The position numbers and the translations under genes are program-made. Below are positions 46,699 through 55,844 of a stretch of 64,000 nucleotides of DNA, piece by piece; position 1 is the stretch's first letter; each line of letters starts with the position of its first letter. This stretch comes from Phycisphaerales bacterium. GTDB taxonomy: Bacteria > Planctomycetota > Phycisphaerae > Phycisphaerales > SM1A02. Under the pieces are notes generated by a model that saw only the letters and a list, made by a program, of their open reading frames with translations, had not been told where the DNA came from and made no database searches. Where the stretch lies: contig JAKVBT010000006.1 in assembly GCA_022446905.1 (NCBI GenBank), positions 138,144-202,143 of the forward strand. Direction: 5' to 3'.

Positions 46699-48294
46699 TC
46701 AGCGTGTGACTGCTTGCCCATCACGGCGGCCATCACTGCCGCCGCACCAGTTGTCCCCAACACGCATCGCGATTTGTCCACCACCAAAGGACACATCGCG
46801 ATGGGGGGCTACGACCACATCGTGGCCAATATTGCGAAGATAGGCGATGCTGTTTGCAGGAAGGTCCGGTTCAACGGTCACACGGCGGGGTCCTTCCACT
46901 CGCCATCGCGGGGCATCGAGGGCTGCTTGTGGGTCCCACCCGTGCGACACGATGCGACAGAGCACCTGTAAGTGCCCCTGAGGTTGCATGGGCCCACCCA
47001 TCACACCAAAGGCCATGTGTGGCGCGCCGTCCTTGGTGGTGAAACCGGGAATGATGGTGTGATAGGGACGCTTGCCACCGTCGATGTCGTTGGGGTGGCC
47101 TGGCTGGTTGGCAAAGCCTGCCCCCCGATTCTGCATGGCGATGCCGGTGCCTGGAATAACTACACCACTGCCAAAGCCCTCATAGTTGGATTGGATCAAG
47201 GACACGGCGCGGCCCTGGTCATCACCGACGCACAGATACACGGTGCTGCTCCATGCTGGTACTGACACATCCTCTGTGCTCACGGAATCTGCAGAGATAG
47301 CATTAGCCAATGCATCGAGTCGGGCTGGATCGAGGCACTGGGCCAGCAGTTCGTCAATGTGGTCTGGATCGGCCACATGCGCATCCGCATGAGCGAATCC
47401 AATCTTCATTGCTTCGATCTGGAGGTGCAGCAATGTGGGGTCATCTGCATCTAACTGGTCTGGGCAGAGTCGATTCAGCACCCCGGCTGCAATCAAGGCC
47501 GCCAGACCTTGGCCGTTGGGCGGTAGTTCGTGCAGAAGGACATCCCCATAGGGCACTGACCAAGGTTCAACGTCTAAGGTCTGATGTCCTTCTAAGTCGG
47601 ATTTCTGCAGTGCGGCTCCATGTCGCTTCGCATCGGCGGCGATCGCATCGGCAAGTGCGCCGCTGTAGAAGGCAGCACCCTCTGTTTCGGCAATCAACTG
47701 CAGCGTGTTGGCGTGATCCGGCAGGCGCCACGTTTCCCCGATCTCTGGTGTTCGACCATGGTCGGTAAACGTGTCTTGCCACGCTTGGTAGCCCTTATAG
47801 CGGTCTGCTGCGCGTTTCCAACCAGCAGCACATTGGGGTGATACAGCGAACCCCTCACGGGCAAGATCAATGGCAGGTTGAAGGAGGGATGGCAGTGGCA
47901 TGGTGCCATGTGCTCGCCAAAGATCCATCCATGCGGAAACACAACCGGGCACCGTGACCGAGGGCCAGCCAAGTCGCGGCATCCCCTGAGCCCGTATCTG
48001 GTCGACCGGGAGGGCAACTGGGGATTTGCCAGAGGCATTCAGTCCATGGAGACGATGGCCATCCCAGGTGATGGCGAAGGCATCGCTTCCCAAACCGTTG
48101 GCAGTGGGCTCGGCCACTGTCAAGGCGGCGGCTGTAGCGATGGCAGCATCGACCGCTGTCCCCCCAAGGCCCAAAATGTCCAAACCAACCTGTGCAGCCA
48201 GCGGCTGACTGGTGGCGACTACCTGACGCCCAATCATGGGCATACGGGCGGCTGGTCGGGCGCCTGCTGGCAAGCTGTGTGACCAATCAATCAT
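46699..48294 (-). CDS. Gamma-glutamyltransferase family protein
   Basis: A 531-residue Ntn-hydrolase that as a family self-cleaves and transfers or hydrolyses gamma-glutamyl groups of glutathione-like compounds. The N-terminal MIGRQVVATSQPLAAQVG and LGGTAVDAAIATAAALTVAEP are standard. The presumed nucleophile Thr is in WSSTVYLCVGD. SLIQSNYEGFGSGVV, GIAMQNRGAGF and FGVMGGPMQPQGH are the YwrD-type blocks. No signal peptide is visible, unlike the periplasmic E. coli enzyme. ATG 48294 overlaps the mnmA stop by 4 bp (ATGA). Confidence 0.9.
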   Translation of the reverse strand: MIDWSHSLPAGARPAARMPMIGRQVVATSQPLAAQVGLDILGLGGTAVDAAIATAAALTVAEPTANGLGSDAFAITWDGHRLHGLNASGKSPVALPVDQIRAQGMPRLGWPSVTVPGCVSAWMDLWRAHGTMPLPSLLQPAIDLAREGFAVSPQCAAGWKRAADRYKGYQAWQDTFTDHGRTPEIGETWRLPDHANTLQLIAETEGAAFYSGALADAIAADAKRHGAALQKSDLEGHQTLDVEPWSVPYGDVLLHELPPNGQGLAALIAAGVLNRLCPDQLDADDPTLLHLQIEAMKIGFAHADAHVADPDHIDELLAQCLDPARLDALANAISADSVSTEDVSVPAWSSTVYLCVGDDQGRAVSLIQSNYEGFGSGVVIPGTGIAMQNRGAGFANQPGHPNDIDGGKRPYHTIIPGFTTKDGAPHMAFGVMGGPMQPQGHLQVLCRIVSHGWDPQAALDAPRWRVEGPRRVTVEPDLPANSIAYLRNIGHDVVVAPHRDVSFGGGQIAMRVGDNWCGGSDGRRDGQAVTR

Positions 48295-49406
48295 GTTGCT
48301 CTGGTGACCTGATCAATCCACCCGCCACAGATCACAGCATTTTGGTCGTAACAGACAACTGCTTGGCCTGGTGCAGCGGCTTCCTGTGGGGTGGTGAATT
48401 CAACCTCAATGAGGTTCCCATCAGCACGAACCCGCGCAGGCATTGGATCACCATGTGCTCGAATCTGGGCATGGCAAGAGATCCAGGCATCCGAGGCATC
48501 AACATGCCAACTGACTTGGTTGGCACGGCAAGATGCTGCCATCAGTTGTGATTTATCGCCGACCACCACGGTGTTGTCGTGTGCGTTCTTATCTATGACA
48601 TACAGCGGGATTCCCACAGCTACCCCGAGGCCACGGCGTTGGCCAATCGTGAAGTGTTGATGTCCCTGGTGGGTTCCAAGTTCACGCCCACTGGTATCCA
48701 TCATCTGTCCTTGGTCAAACTGCTGCTCGTCGCGTCGTCGAAGCAGCCCAGCATAATCATCATCATGCACAAAGCAGATTTCCTGAGAGTCCGGTTTGGA
48801 ATGTACGCCAAGCCCGAGCGCCTTAGCTCGTTCTCGCACTTCTGCTTTGGTGAGCGATCCAACTGGCAAGAGCATGTCGTCCAGTCGGCGAGGTCGCTCG
48901 CCTGGAATACCGGCGGCTCCAAAGAGCACATACGACTGATCTTTTCCCATATCGACGCCACGTCGCAATCGTGCTTGGCCGCTTGTGCGGTCAATTTGTG
49001 CATAGTGTCCACTCGCGACCCATTTCGCGCCGATGCCTTCAGCGTATTCATGCAAGCGGCCAAACTTGAGCCAGTCATTGCACCGCACGCATGGATTGGG
49101 CGTGCGACCAGCGTGATACTCCGACTCGAAGTAGTTGATGATGCGATCAAAGGCATCACTGAAGTTCAGTGAGTAGAAGGGGATACCGAGATGATCGGCA
49201 ACCCGCCGAGCATCGTGGGCATCATTGATCGAGCAGCATCCCTTGTGTCCAAGGGTGGTTCCGGCGACTTCTTCGCCAGGAGAACCAAGCCGCATGAAAC
49301 ATCCCACAACATCAAAGCCCTGCTCTTTGAGCATGGCAGCGGCTACGCTGGAGTCCACGCCACCAGACATGGCCACGAGCACTCGATCACCGGGGGTTGG
49401 TTCCAT
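48291..49406 (-). CDS. mnmA: tRNA-specific 2-thiouridylase MnmA
   Basis: A 371-residue enzyme that thiolates U34 of tRNA-Lys, -Glu and -Gln using ATP and a relayed persulfide. The PP-loop is AMSGGVDSS. The catalytic cysteines are in [12 protein letters not shown] and [11 protein letters not shown], and [12 protein letters not shown] and [11 protein letters not shown] are conserved MnmA blocks. The insertion [18 protein letters not shown] is also normal. The sulfur donor could be the cysteine desulfurase at 14.7 kb. It is coupled to the gamma-glutamyltransferase gene and divergent from the aldolase. Confidence 0.96.
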   Translation of the reverse strand: MEPTPGDRVLVAMSGGVDSSVAAAMLKEQGFDVVGCFMRLGSPGEEVAGTTLGHKGCCSINDAHDARRVADHLGIPFYSLNFSDAFDRIINYFESEYHAGRTPNPCVRCNDWLKFGRLHEYAEGIGAKWVASGHYAQIDRTSGQARLRRGVDMGKDQSYVLFGAAGIPGERPRRLDDMLLPVGSLTKAEVRERAKALGLGVHSKPDSQEICFVHDDDYAGLLRRRDEQQFDQGQMMDTSGRELGTHQGHQHFTIGQRRGLGVAVGIPLYVIDKNAHDNTVVVGDKSQLMAASCRANQVSWHVDASDAWISCHAQIRAHGDPMPARVRADGNLIEVEFTTPQEAAAPGQAVVCYDQNAVICGGWIDQVTRAT

Positions 49407-49439
49407 AACCGACGATCATAGGTGGTGGGCACGGTCTGA

Positions 49440-49445
49440 TAGAAT
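49440..49445 (+). promoter_or_regulatory. Candidate extended -10 element for the aldolase gene
   Basis: TAGAAT preceded by TGA (TGnTAGAAT form) at 49437-49445, with no clear -35. Transcription starting near 49452 would leave a short leader that begins at the AGGAGG ribosome-binding site (49453-49458). Confidence 0.4.
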
Positions 49446-49467
49446 CTTCTTCAGGAGGTTGCTGCCA

Positions 49468-50538
49468 ATGACCACTGCGACTGCCAATATCACCGATCTG
49501 CTTGGCTCTGAAGCCGATGATCTGCTCGGACACGAATGTGTGCTGCCAGCGAGCATGCTGCATCTGCCAGGGGGCGACTTCGTCGACCGCATCGTGACCG
49601 ACACTGACCGCTCCCCACAGGTACTGCGATCCATGCAGGCCTTGTACGGGCACGGACGTCTTGGGGGGAGCGGCTACCTCTCCATTCTTCCGGTGGATCA
49701 GGGCATTGAGCATTCTGCCGCAGCGTCCTTTACGCCCAACCCGATCTACTTCGATCCCGCCAAGATCGTGGAGTTGGCTATTGAAGGTGGCTGCAATGCA
49801 GTGGCCAGTACCTATGGGGTTCTTGGCGCGGTGGCGCGCAAGTATGCCCACCGGATTCCGTTCATTGTCAAAATCAACCACAACGAATTGCTCACCAGCC
49901 CAAACCAATTCGATCAAGTCATGTTTGGCACCATCGATGAGGCATGGAACATGGGGGCTGTGGCGGTCGGGGCGACGATCTACTTTGGTAGTGAAGAGTC
50001 GCGGCGCCAGATCGTCGAAGTGGCAGAGGCATTCAACTACGCGCATGAGCGTGGACTTGCCACCGTGTTGTGGTGCTATCTTCGTAACAGTGATTTTAAA
50101 GTTGATGGCACCGACTATCACGCTGCTGCGGACCTCACCGCTCAGGCCAACCACCTTGGCGTCACGATTCAGGCTGACATCATCAAACAGAAGCAGCCCA
50201 CCAACAATCGTGGTTATGTGGCGATGAATACGAACAACTCATTCGGCAAGTACGACAAGTCGATGTACGACTCTCTGTGCACGGATCACCCCATAGATTT
50301 GTGCCGTTGGCAGGTCGCTAATTGCTACATGGGCCGTAGTGGCCTGATCAACTCCGGTGGCGCCAGCGGCGACAACGATCTTGCTCAGGCGGTGCGTACG
50401 GCGGTGATCAACAAACGTGCCGGTGGCTGTGGACTCATCTCCGGGCGCAAGGCCTTTCAGCGACCGATGGCTGAGGGCGTGCAATTGCTCAATGCCATTC
50501 AGAACGTGTTCCTTGACGACACGGTCACGATTGCCTGA
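49468..50538 (+). CDS. Class I fructose-bisphosphate aldolase (FbaB/DhnA type)
   Basis: ATG 49468 is selected because AGGAGG stands 9 bases upstream. The frame is open far upstream, but that part overlaps mnmA. The product has 356 residues. The Schiff-base class I aldolases of the archaeal/FbaB type cleave fructose-1,6-bisphosphate. Here [37 protein letters not shown] (candidate lysine region), [22 protein letters not shown] and [12 protein letters not shown] are in the usual order. Function in glycolysis or gluconeogenesis is expected. It is probably monocistronic and divergent from mnmA. Confidence 0.9.
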   Translation: MTTATANITDLLGSEADDLLGHECVLPASMLHLPGGDFVDRIVTDTDRSPQVLRSMQALYGHGRLGGSGYLSILPVDQGIEHSAAASFTPNPIYFDPAKIVELAIEGGCNAVASTYGVLGAVARKYAHRIPFIVKINHNELLTSPNQFDQVMFGTIDEAWNMGAVAVGATIYFGSEESRRQIVEVAEAFNYAHERGLATVLWCYLRNSDFKVDGTDYHAAADLTAQANHLGVTIQADIIKQKQPTNNRGYVAMNTNNSFGKYDKSMYDSLCTDHPIDLCRWQVANCYMGRSGLINSGGASGDNDLAQAVRTAVINKRAGGCGLISGRKAFQRPMAEGVQLLNAIQNVFLDDTVTIA

Positions 50539-50547
50539 TCAATTCCC

Positions 50548-52617
50548 TCAGCCGCCTGAGGCGGCAATTCGAGCGCGGCGGGCTTCACTAGCTTGAGCGC
50601 GGCGTTCCTGCGCCTGCTGACGAGCGGCGCGGCTCTGTTCCGCTTCGCTGTATTCCTCACCAAACCGCACCAGTCGCAAGCTGTTGGCGATCACGACTAC
50701 GTATCCCAAGGCGTAGTAGAAGGGCGCCATCCAGAGAGTCAAGAGTGTGCCGGTGGCAGCCAGTGCTAGGCCAACCGCAGCAAGCAGCAGCGACATGCCG
50801 ATGTTTTGGCTAATCACGTTTCGCGCCCTGCGAGCGAGTGAAAGTAGGAAGGGAATATGCCGCAGATCATCGTTCATCAGCGCAACACCAGCGGAGTTTG
50901 TAGCGATGTCTGATCCACTAAGCCCCATGGCCACACCGACGTCAGCAGTGGCAAGCATCGGTCCATCATTGATGCCGTCGCCGACCACCATGGTGCGGTG
51001 GCCACGGGACATGAGGTGCTTGAGTTCCTCATGTTTTTCTTCTGGCAGGCACTCTGCTTCCACACTGTCGACACCGATGGTTTCAGCGACACGTGTCGCC
51101 ACGGCCAGTCGGTCGCCCGTGAACATTGCAACGCGGCGACAGCCGAGTTCTCGGAGTTCTGCGATGGCTTCCTGAGCATTGCTTCGCAGTGCATCTTCAA
51201 GTCCCACCGCGCCGAGATAAGTGTCGCCACGCATGACATGCACGCTTGACATGCCGTCGATCTTTGCCTCGACCTCTTGCAAGGCTGTGGCGATGCTAGG
51301 CTCGAGTTCAAGAAGCCAGGCTGCGCGTCCAGCACGTAATTGGTGTCCATCGGCAGCGCCGACGACGCCTCGGCCATGGAGTTCTTCGTACCCGGTAATG
51401 GATGCTGGCTCGATGCGAGCGCGTTCTGCGGTCTCAAGGATGGCTCTGGCCAGTGGGTGGTTGGAGTGCTGCTCGGCGTCGGCAGCAGCTTGCAGCAGGT
51501 CAACACCTTCAATGTCGCCAGCGGGTGCCAGTCGAGATACAGCAAAGTTGCCTGTGGTCAGCGTGCCGGTCTTATCCATGACAACGGTATCGATATCTGC
51601 AGCAGCTTCGAGTGTTCTGGTCTGCTTGATCATGATGCCCAGTCGGGCAGCTGCAGCAAAGGCAGCAACCATCGCCGTTGGGTGCGAGATCAGCAGGCCA
51701 CCAGGGCAGGTCACTACAAGCACCGTGATGGCTCGGATGGAGGCCTGCGCGCGGACGACTTCATCGCCACTGCGGGTTGCGAAGAACCACACCAATGCTG
51801 CCACCATGATGACAACCCAAAAGTAGTAGCCCGCAAGTTGTTCAATGACTTCCTGGCGTCTCGTTTTGCTCGACTCTGCTTCGCGGATCAGTTCTTCGAC
51901 TTTGCCAATGGTGGTATCACCCGCGATGGCTGTGACTTCGATGTCGATCTGTCCAGTGAGGTTGGTGGTACCTGCGTAGACCGAAGCGCCAGTAGCAGCT
52001 TCGATGGGAACAGCTTCACCGGTGAGCGATGCTTGGTTGATGTCTGATTCACCAGCGATGATGCGTCCATCCACTGGAAGGTTTTCGCCGGGCCGGACGC
52101 GGACGGTGTCACCAAGTTGCAGTTGTGCCAGGCCAACGGTTGATTCACCGCCGTCAGCGGCTACACGCCGAGCAGTATCGGGCGTAAGGTGGACCAGATC
52201 ACGGATGGCGCGCTGCGCGCCCCATGCAGTACGGCTCAGGACCAGATTGGCAGTCCAAAGAAAGAGCGCAAGGAAGCCAGCGGCCAGATACATCTCGGAT
52301 GACATGGCAGCCAGTACAGCGAGACTGGCCAGGGCGTCGCCACTGGGACGTCCCATCCCAATCTCGCGCCAGGCGCCGGCAAGCAATGGGATGACGAGGG
52401 TCACACCACCGAGGAAGGCGGGGATTTGGGCAATCTGCGCATCTAGGCCAAGAAGACCCCCAATCCATGCAGTAGCAAGCAGCACGCCACCACTCAATGC
52501 AATGAGCAACCGGCGTTCGAGTCCGGCAGCACTGCGAAGATCATCGTTTCCTAGGGCGGGCGGAGCATCCCCAAGGGCGGGGGCGGTAGCCTCGATCTCA
52601 CTCATCTCAGACTCCAT
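50548..52617 (-). CDS. P1B-type heavy-metal ATPase with a CPG membrane motif
   Basis: A 689-residue P-type ATPase. The actuator loop has SLTGEAVP. The phosphorylated Asp348 is in DKTGTLTTG. HP at 387-388 (SNHPLA) is the P1B hallmark, and GDGINDGPMLA holds the hinge. About six to eight membrane helices are predicted. There is no N-terminal metal-binding domain. The ion-binding motif in the sixth helix, normally CPC, SPC, CPH or TPC, reads TCPGGLLIS (Cys304-Pro-Gly), so ion selectivity is unclear. The last 35 residues are a charged Ala/Arg/Glu-rich tail. A 52634-52655 inverted repeat lies just upstream. Confidence 0.9.
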   Translation of the reverse strand: MESEMSEIEATAPALGDAPPALGNDDLRSAAGLERRLLIALSGGVLLATAWIGGLLGLDAQIAQIPAFLGGVTLVIPLLAGAWREIGMGRPSGDALASLAVLAAMSSEMYLAAGFLALFLWTANLVLSRTAWGAQRAIRDLVHLTPDTARRVAADGGESTVGLAQLQLGDTVRVRPGENLPVDGRIIAGESDINQASLTGEAVPIEAATGASVYAGTTNLTGQIDIEVTAIAGDTTIGKVEELIREAESSKTRRQEVIEQLAGYYFWVVIMVAALVWFFATRSGDEVVRAQASIRAITVLVVTCPGGLLISHPTAMVAAFAAAARLGIMIKQTRTLEAAADIDTVVMDKTGTLTTGNFAVSRLAPAGDIEGVDLLQAAADAEQHSNHPLARAILETAERARIEPASITGYEELHGRGVVGAADGHQLRAGRAAWLLELEPSIATALQEVEAKIDGMSSVHVMRGDTYLGAVGLEDALRSNAQEAIAELRELGCRRVAMFTGDRLAVATRVAETIGVDSVEAECLPEEKHEELKHLMSRGHRTMVVGDGINDGPMLATADVGVAMGLSGSDIATNSAGVALMNDDLRHIPFLLSLARRARNVISQNIGMSLLLAAVGLALAATGTLLTLWMAPFYYALGYVVVIANSLRLVRFGEEYSEAEQSRAARQQAQERRAQASEARRARIAASGG

Positions 52618-52633
52618 CGTTGGTCGGCCTTGT

Positions 52634-52655
52634 CAGGACGCATAGAGGCATCCTG
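52634..52655. promoter_or_regulatory. Inverted repeat upstream of the P-type ATPase gene
   Basis: CAGGACGC and GCATCCTG are separated by ATAGAG: 8-bp arms with one mismatch, 17 bp upstream of the ATPase start. It may be a metalloregulator operator or a hairpin in the leader. A second, shorter repeat (CCGGA-N6-TCCGG) lies at 52745-52760. Confidence 0.25.
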
Positions 52656-52811
52656 ATGGGGTGAGAAGTATAAAGCCAGATCGGGTTCTTCCCACACCAT
52701 GACGCCATGAGTTCGCTACGCCAGTTGCCCTGCTGGGGTTCACACCGGAGAATCATCCGGGCGGGTACCCTCCATTGACGCCTGTAGAGGGCATCTAGGA
52801 GGTTTGTCAGC

Positions 52812-53822
52812 GTGTCAGAGAAGGTGACCATCATTGGAGATGGGCAGATGGGCTTGGTTCTTGCCGATGCATTGGCATGGGCGGGGGTGCCAACCACGGT
52901 CTGGGGTCCATTTCCTGAGGTAGTTGGTCATCTGGCAACGCACCGTGAGAATCCAGGGCGGTTCCCGGGATACCGACTTCCAGATTCAGTCCATGTGGAG
53001 GTTGATCCACCACTGGCCTTGGATGGCGCGATGCTCGCCATCAACGCAATTCCGAGTCAATTTGTGCGGCCTGTCTGGACCAATTTGGCATCTCATGTGC
53101 CAAATGGTTGTCCGATCATCAGCGTCGCCAAGGGTGTCGAGAATGACACATTGTTGCGACCCACCGAAGTTCTTTCCGCATGTGTCCCAAGTGCTGGCGC
53201 AACTGGTGTGTTGTCTGGGCCCTCGATTGCGCGCGAACTGGCGGATCACTTGCCGGCCGTACTGGTGTCGGCTTCTAGTGACGAGGCGGTGGCCAACACG
53301 GTGCGATCGCTTTTTGATGTGCCTTGGCTGCGCGTCTACACCTCCACAGATGTGCTTGGAGTTGAACTGGCCGGCGCATGCAAAAACGTGATCGCGCTAG
53401 CAGCGGGGATCTGTGATGGACTCGAACTGGGTGACAATGCCAAGTCAGCTGTGTTGGCTCGTGGTTTGGCGGAGATCACGCGTCTTGGACTGGCGATGGG
53501 TGCGCATGCGTCCACCTTTGCAGGGGTGGCGGGCGTTGGTGATTTAGCGACGACATGCTTTAGCCCACATGGGCGCAATCGATCATGTGGTGAAGCGCTC
53601 GGGCGTGGGGAATCGCTTGAAGGGTATGAAGCCCGCGTTCACTCTGTGGTGGAAGGTGTGGCGACGACCCGCAGCGTGATGGCACTAGCGGCGCAATGGG
53701 AGGTCGACATGCCGATCGCCCAAGTGCTGCATGAGATTCTTTTTGAAGGGCGGTCTCCAGCCAGCGGGGTGGAGTCGTTGATGTCGCGGGAATCAGGACG
53801 AGAATCGAATCAGGCCTCTTGA
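52812..53822 (+). CDS. gpsA: NAD(P)-dependent glycerol-3-phosphate dehydrogenase
   Basis: A 336-residue enzyme that reduces dihydroxyacetone phosphate to glycerol-3-phosphate for phospholipid synthesis, feeding PlsC upstream of lipid assembly. The GTG start has AGGAGG 9 bases upstream. IIGDGQMGLVLADAL is the NAD loop. ISVAKGVENDTLL, LSGPSIARELAD, LAGACKNVIALAAGICDGL (catalytic Lys) and GVAGVGDLATTCFSPHGRNR are all standard GpsA blocks. Its end overlaps the HPr gene, on the opposite strand, by 13 bp. Confidence 0.95.
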   Translation: MSEKVTIIGDGQMGLVLADALAWAGVPTTVWGPFPEVVGHLATHRENPGRFPGYRLPDSVHVEVDPPLALDGAMLAINAIPSQFVRPVWTNLASHVPNGCPIISVAKGVENDTLLRPTEVLSACVPSAGATGVLSGPSIARELADHLPAVLVSASSDEAVANTVRSLFDVPWLRVYTSTDVLGVELAGACKNVIALAAGICDGLELGDNAKSAVLARGLAEITRLGLAMGAHASTFAGVAGVGDLATTCFSPHGRNRSCGEALGRGESLEGYEARVHSVVEGVATTRSVMALAAQWEVDMPIAQVLHEILFEGRSPASGVESLMSRESGRESNQAS

Positions 53823-54091
53823 AACCCAGCTTGCACCAGTGTTTCGATGGCGTTGACGGCCTCAGAAGCGTCTGGGCCATCCGCAGCGACTTCGAGTTTG
53901 GTGCCAGTAGTTGCTGCGAGCATCATGAGTTGCATGATTGACTTGGCATCAACAGCATTGCTTTGATCCAGACGCCGCACTGTGACGGATGAGCGGTACT
54001 GCTGTGCAAGTTCAGCCAATAGCATCGCCGGTCGGGCGTGCATGCCCAGCCGGTTGGATATCTCCACCTTGGCAGATGCTTTTGAACTCAC
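53810..54091 (-). CDS. ptsH: HPr phosphocarrier protein
   Basis: A 93-residue HPr. The phospho-accepting His18 is in NRLGMHARPAMLLAEL. VDAKSIMQLMMLAA holds the Ser46-equivalent, and the remaining fold is normal. HPr receives phosphate from Enzyme I and passes it to EIIA proteins. It lies 38 bp after an EIIA-Ntr-like gene, with no Enzyme I or sugar EIIBC in the window, which points to a regulatory phosphotransfer chain. Confidence 0.92.
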   Translation of the reverse strand: MSSKASAKVEISNRLGMHARPAMLLAELAQQYRSSVTVRRLDQSNAVDAKSIMQLMMLAATTGTKLEVAADGPDASEAVNAIETLVQAGFQEA

Positions 54092-54129
54092 GGGAGTCTC
54101 CGCGTGAACGAATCGGGAGTGGGGGTGTG

Positions 54130-54609
54130 TCAGGACGTCAGTTGGCTCGAGTCAGCATCTGTGAGCAGTGTGGCGACTTCTTCTACGGTCGTTGCTTGCC
54201 GTAGGAAACGTCGGAAGGTCTCTTGGCTCAAGTTGCCAAAGATCGCCTCCATTGCTTCAAGGTGGGCTTCTGGCTGATCTTCGGGGCTCAAAAGCAGAAC
54301 GATGGAGTGCACCGGTTGTCCGTCGAGGGCATTGAAATCGATGCCTCCTTCCACATTGGCAATGGCTGATACCGGTTTCTCGATCGAGGCATGTTTGACG
54401 TGTGGAACCGCTACTCCATGGCCGAACCCAGTTGATCCACGCTGCTCGCGGTCGATGATGGCTTTGAGGTAGGCCTTGCGGTCATCCCCCTTGCCACACC
54501 CAGCAGCGAGCAGCATGTCGAGCATGGCTGCGATGCTGTCATCGCGTGTGCTCGTCTTGAGCGCCGGGTCAATGGCGTCGGGGTGAATAATCTCGCCAAG
54601 CTTCATCAT
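54130..54609 (-). CDS. ptsN: PTS EIIA-Ntr-like protein
   Basis: A 159-residue EIIA domain of the fructose/mannitol-Ntr type. The phospho-His is in GFGHGVAVPHVKH, with EQRGSTGFGHG upstream and VHSIVLLLSPEDQPEAHLEAM and ETFRRFLRQA downstream. The gene begins ATGATG, with AGGAG just upstream inside the hpf 3' end, and overlaps hpf by 4 bp. EIIA-Ntr proteins regulate nitrogen, potassium or stress responses. The pairing with HPr suggests the same here. Confidence 0.9.
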   Translation of the reverse strand: MMKLGEIIHPDAIDPALKTSTRDDSIAAMLDMLLAAGCGKGDDRKAYLKAIIDREQRGSTGFGHGVAVPHVKHASIEKPVSAIANVEGGIDFNALDGQPVHSIVLLLSPEDQPEAHLEAMEAIFGNLSQETFRRFLRQATTVEEVATLLTDADSSQLTS

Positions 54610-54926
54610 GTAGCTCCTGGGTTGTTTGAATGATGTTTGTCGTCGCGAAGTCTACTCTTGTGGTCAGTCAATTGTCGGACGGCGCGATCCGTACATAGAT
54701 CAATGGCAGCGTAGAGGTCATCACTATTTGCATGTGAAACAAGATCATCGGCGTGGTCGACGCACACGATGCACTCGACACTGTGTTCATTGCGCTGTTG
54801 ATCGAGAATGACTTCGACGGATGAGATCTGATCAAAAAAACGTGGCAATCGGGAGATCTTCTTCTCAATATAGGTGTCAATCGCAGGTGTTCCCGACCCG
54901 TGTCGGTGTGTAATTTGAATGTTCAT
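54606..54926 (-). CDS. hpf: Ribosome hibernation promoting factor (short form)
   Basis: A 106-residue protein with the HPF/RaiA fold start MNIQITHRHG, the VEVILDQQRNEHSVECIV strand block and DDLYAAIDLCTDRAVRQLTDHK, which is the alpha-helix that inserts into the 30S subunit. There is no long C-terminal dimerisation domain, so it is the short type that works with RMF-like factors or alone. It overlaps both DUF502 upstream and ptsN downstream by 4 bp, and is placed like the hpf-ptsN pair in many proteobacteria. Confidence 0.9.
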   Translation of the reverse strand: MNIQITHRHGSGTPAIDTYIEKKISRLPRFFDQISSVEVILDQQRNEHSVECIVCVDHADDLVSHANSDDLYAAIDLCTDRAVRQLTDHKSRLRDDKHHSNNPGAT

Positions 54927-55798
54927 GAGGCACTTCCTTCTGAGCCAGCGGGGTCTTCTGCTTTCATGGCTTCAGCATCGATCAGGGTTTGGTCGGTATA
55001 TTCGGAAGGTGGTCGCAATACACCTGCACTAATCGTAAAACCAATGGCCTCCTCGACTGTCAGTGGGAGATTAATGGTGTCCTTGCGAGGTACGGTGATG
55101 GTGTATCCGGTAAATGGGGTTGGTGAACTCGGGATGAACACCGTGATGGCATCATCATCGGTTGAATCTGCCATGCTTTTCATGACATGCCCAGTTTGGA
55201 ATCCAACTGACCAGATGCCACGCCGTGGATACTGAACGGCCACAACCCGGCTGAAGTTGATGGGATTTTCCCGTTGGTTGAATAGAAAGTCGACGACCTG
55301 CTTGATCCAACTGTAGATCTTCTTAACAACGGGGACTGAAGAAATGAGTCGCTCAATCCACCGGTATCCGGCGCGTCCCATCCAGCCGCCGACAAATCGT
55401 CCTGCGAGATAGACCGCGACAACTGCCACAAGCAGACCGATCATCCGCACAGGCCAGTAGTTCGCCCACCAACTTTCCACGACACCCATGCGGTAGTCCG
55501 TGATGATGGTGGCATCGCTCACCGTATTCCCGGCAGGCAGATCCAAGGCAGCCCTTGCCATTTTGAGTTCTTCTGGCGATGGCGTGATGCCGAGGCCTTC
55601 AGGAATGGCCGGCCAAGCAGCAAAGACTTGTTGCATGGCAAATTGAATGCCAGAATTGATTGGCGAGGCAATGGAATCATTGACCCAGAGATAGGCCTGC
55701 ACCAGAATCCATAGGGTCAGTGTGGCGGGCAGCACCACTGCCAGACCGCGCAGGAATGACCGGCGGAAATTACCTCGAGATGACGCACGATTGCCCAT
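54923..55798 (-). CDS. DUF502 membrane protein
   Basis: A 291-residue protein with two membrane helices: LRGLAVVLPATLTLWILV (about residues 16-40) and a second near MIGLLVAVVAVYLAGRFVG (about 118-137). DUF502 features are LAGRFVGG, IPVVKKIYSWIKQV-like (SSVPVVKKIYSWIKQVVDF), VAVQYPRRGIWSVGF and ITVFIPSSPTPFTGY. The function of DUF502 is not established. A 4-bp overlap places it first in the DUF502-hpf-ptsN-HPr run, with the start at ATG 55798. Confidence 0.9.
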   Translation of the reverse strand: MGNRASSRGNFRRSFLRGLAVVLPATLTLWILVQAYLWVNDSIASPINSGIQFAMQQVFAAWPAIPEGLGITPSPEELKMARAALDLPAGNTVSDATIITDYRMGVVESWWANYWPVRMIGLLVAVVAVYLAGRFVGGWMGRAGYRWIERLISSVPVVKKIYSWIKQVVDFLFNQRENPINFSRVVAVQYPRRGIWSVGFQTGHVMKSMADSTDDDAITVFIPSSPTPFTGYTITVPRKDTINLPLTVEEAIGFTISAGVLRPPSEYTDQTLIDAEAMKAEDPAGSEGSAS

Positions 55799-55844
55799 TC
55801 AGTGACATCGTCAATGGTACCGGTGTGGCACGCTGTGGGTTTCT

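Noticed and set aside
50551-50565. GCCGCC-TGA-GGCGGC hairpin between the aldolase and P-type ATPase genes
   Set aside because: It is inside the last codons of the ATPase and lacks a U-run in either direction, so it was not listed as a terminator.
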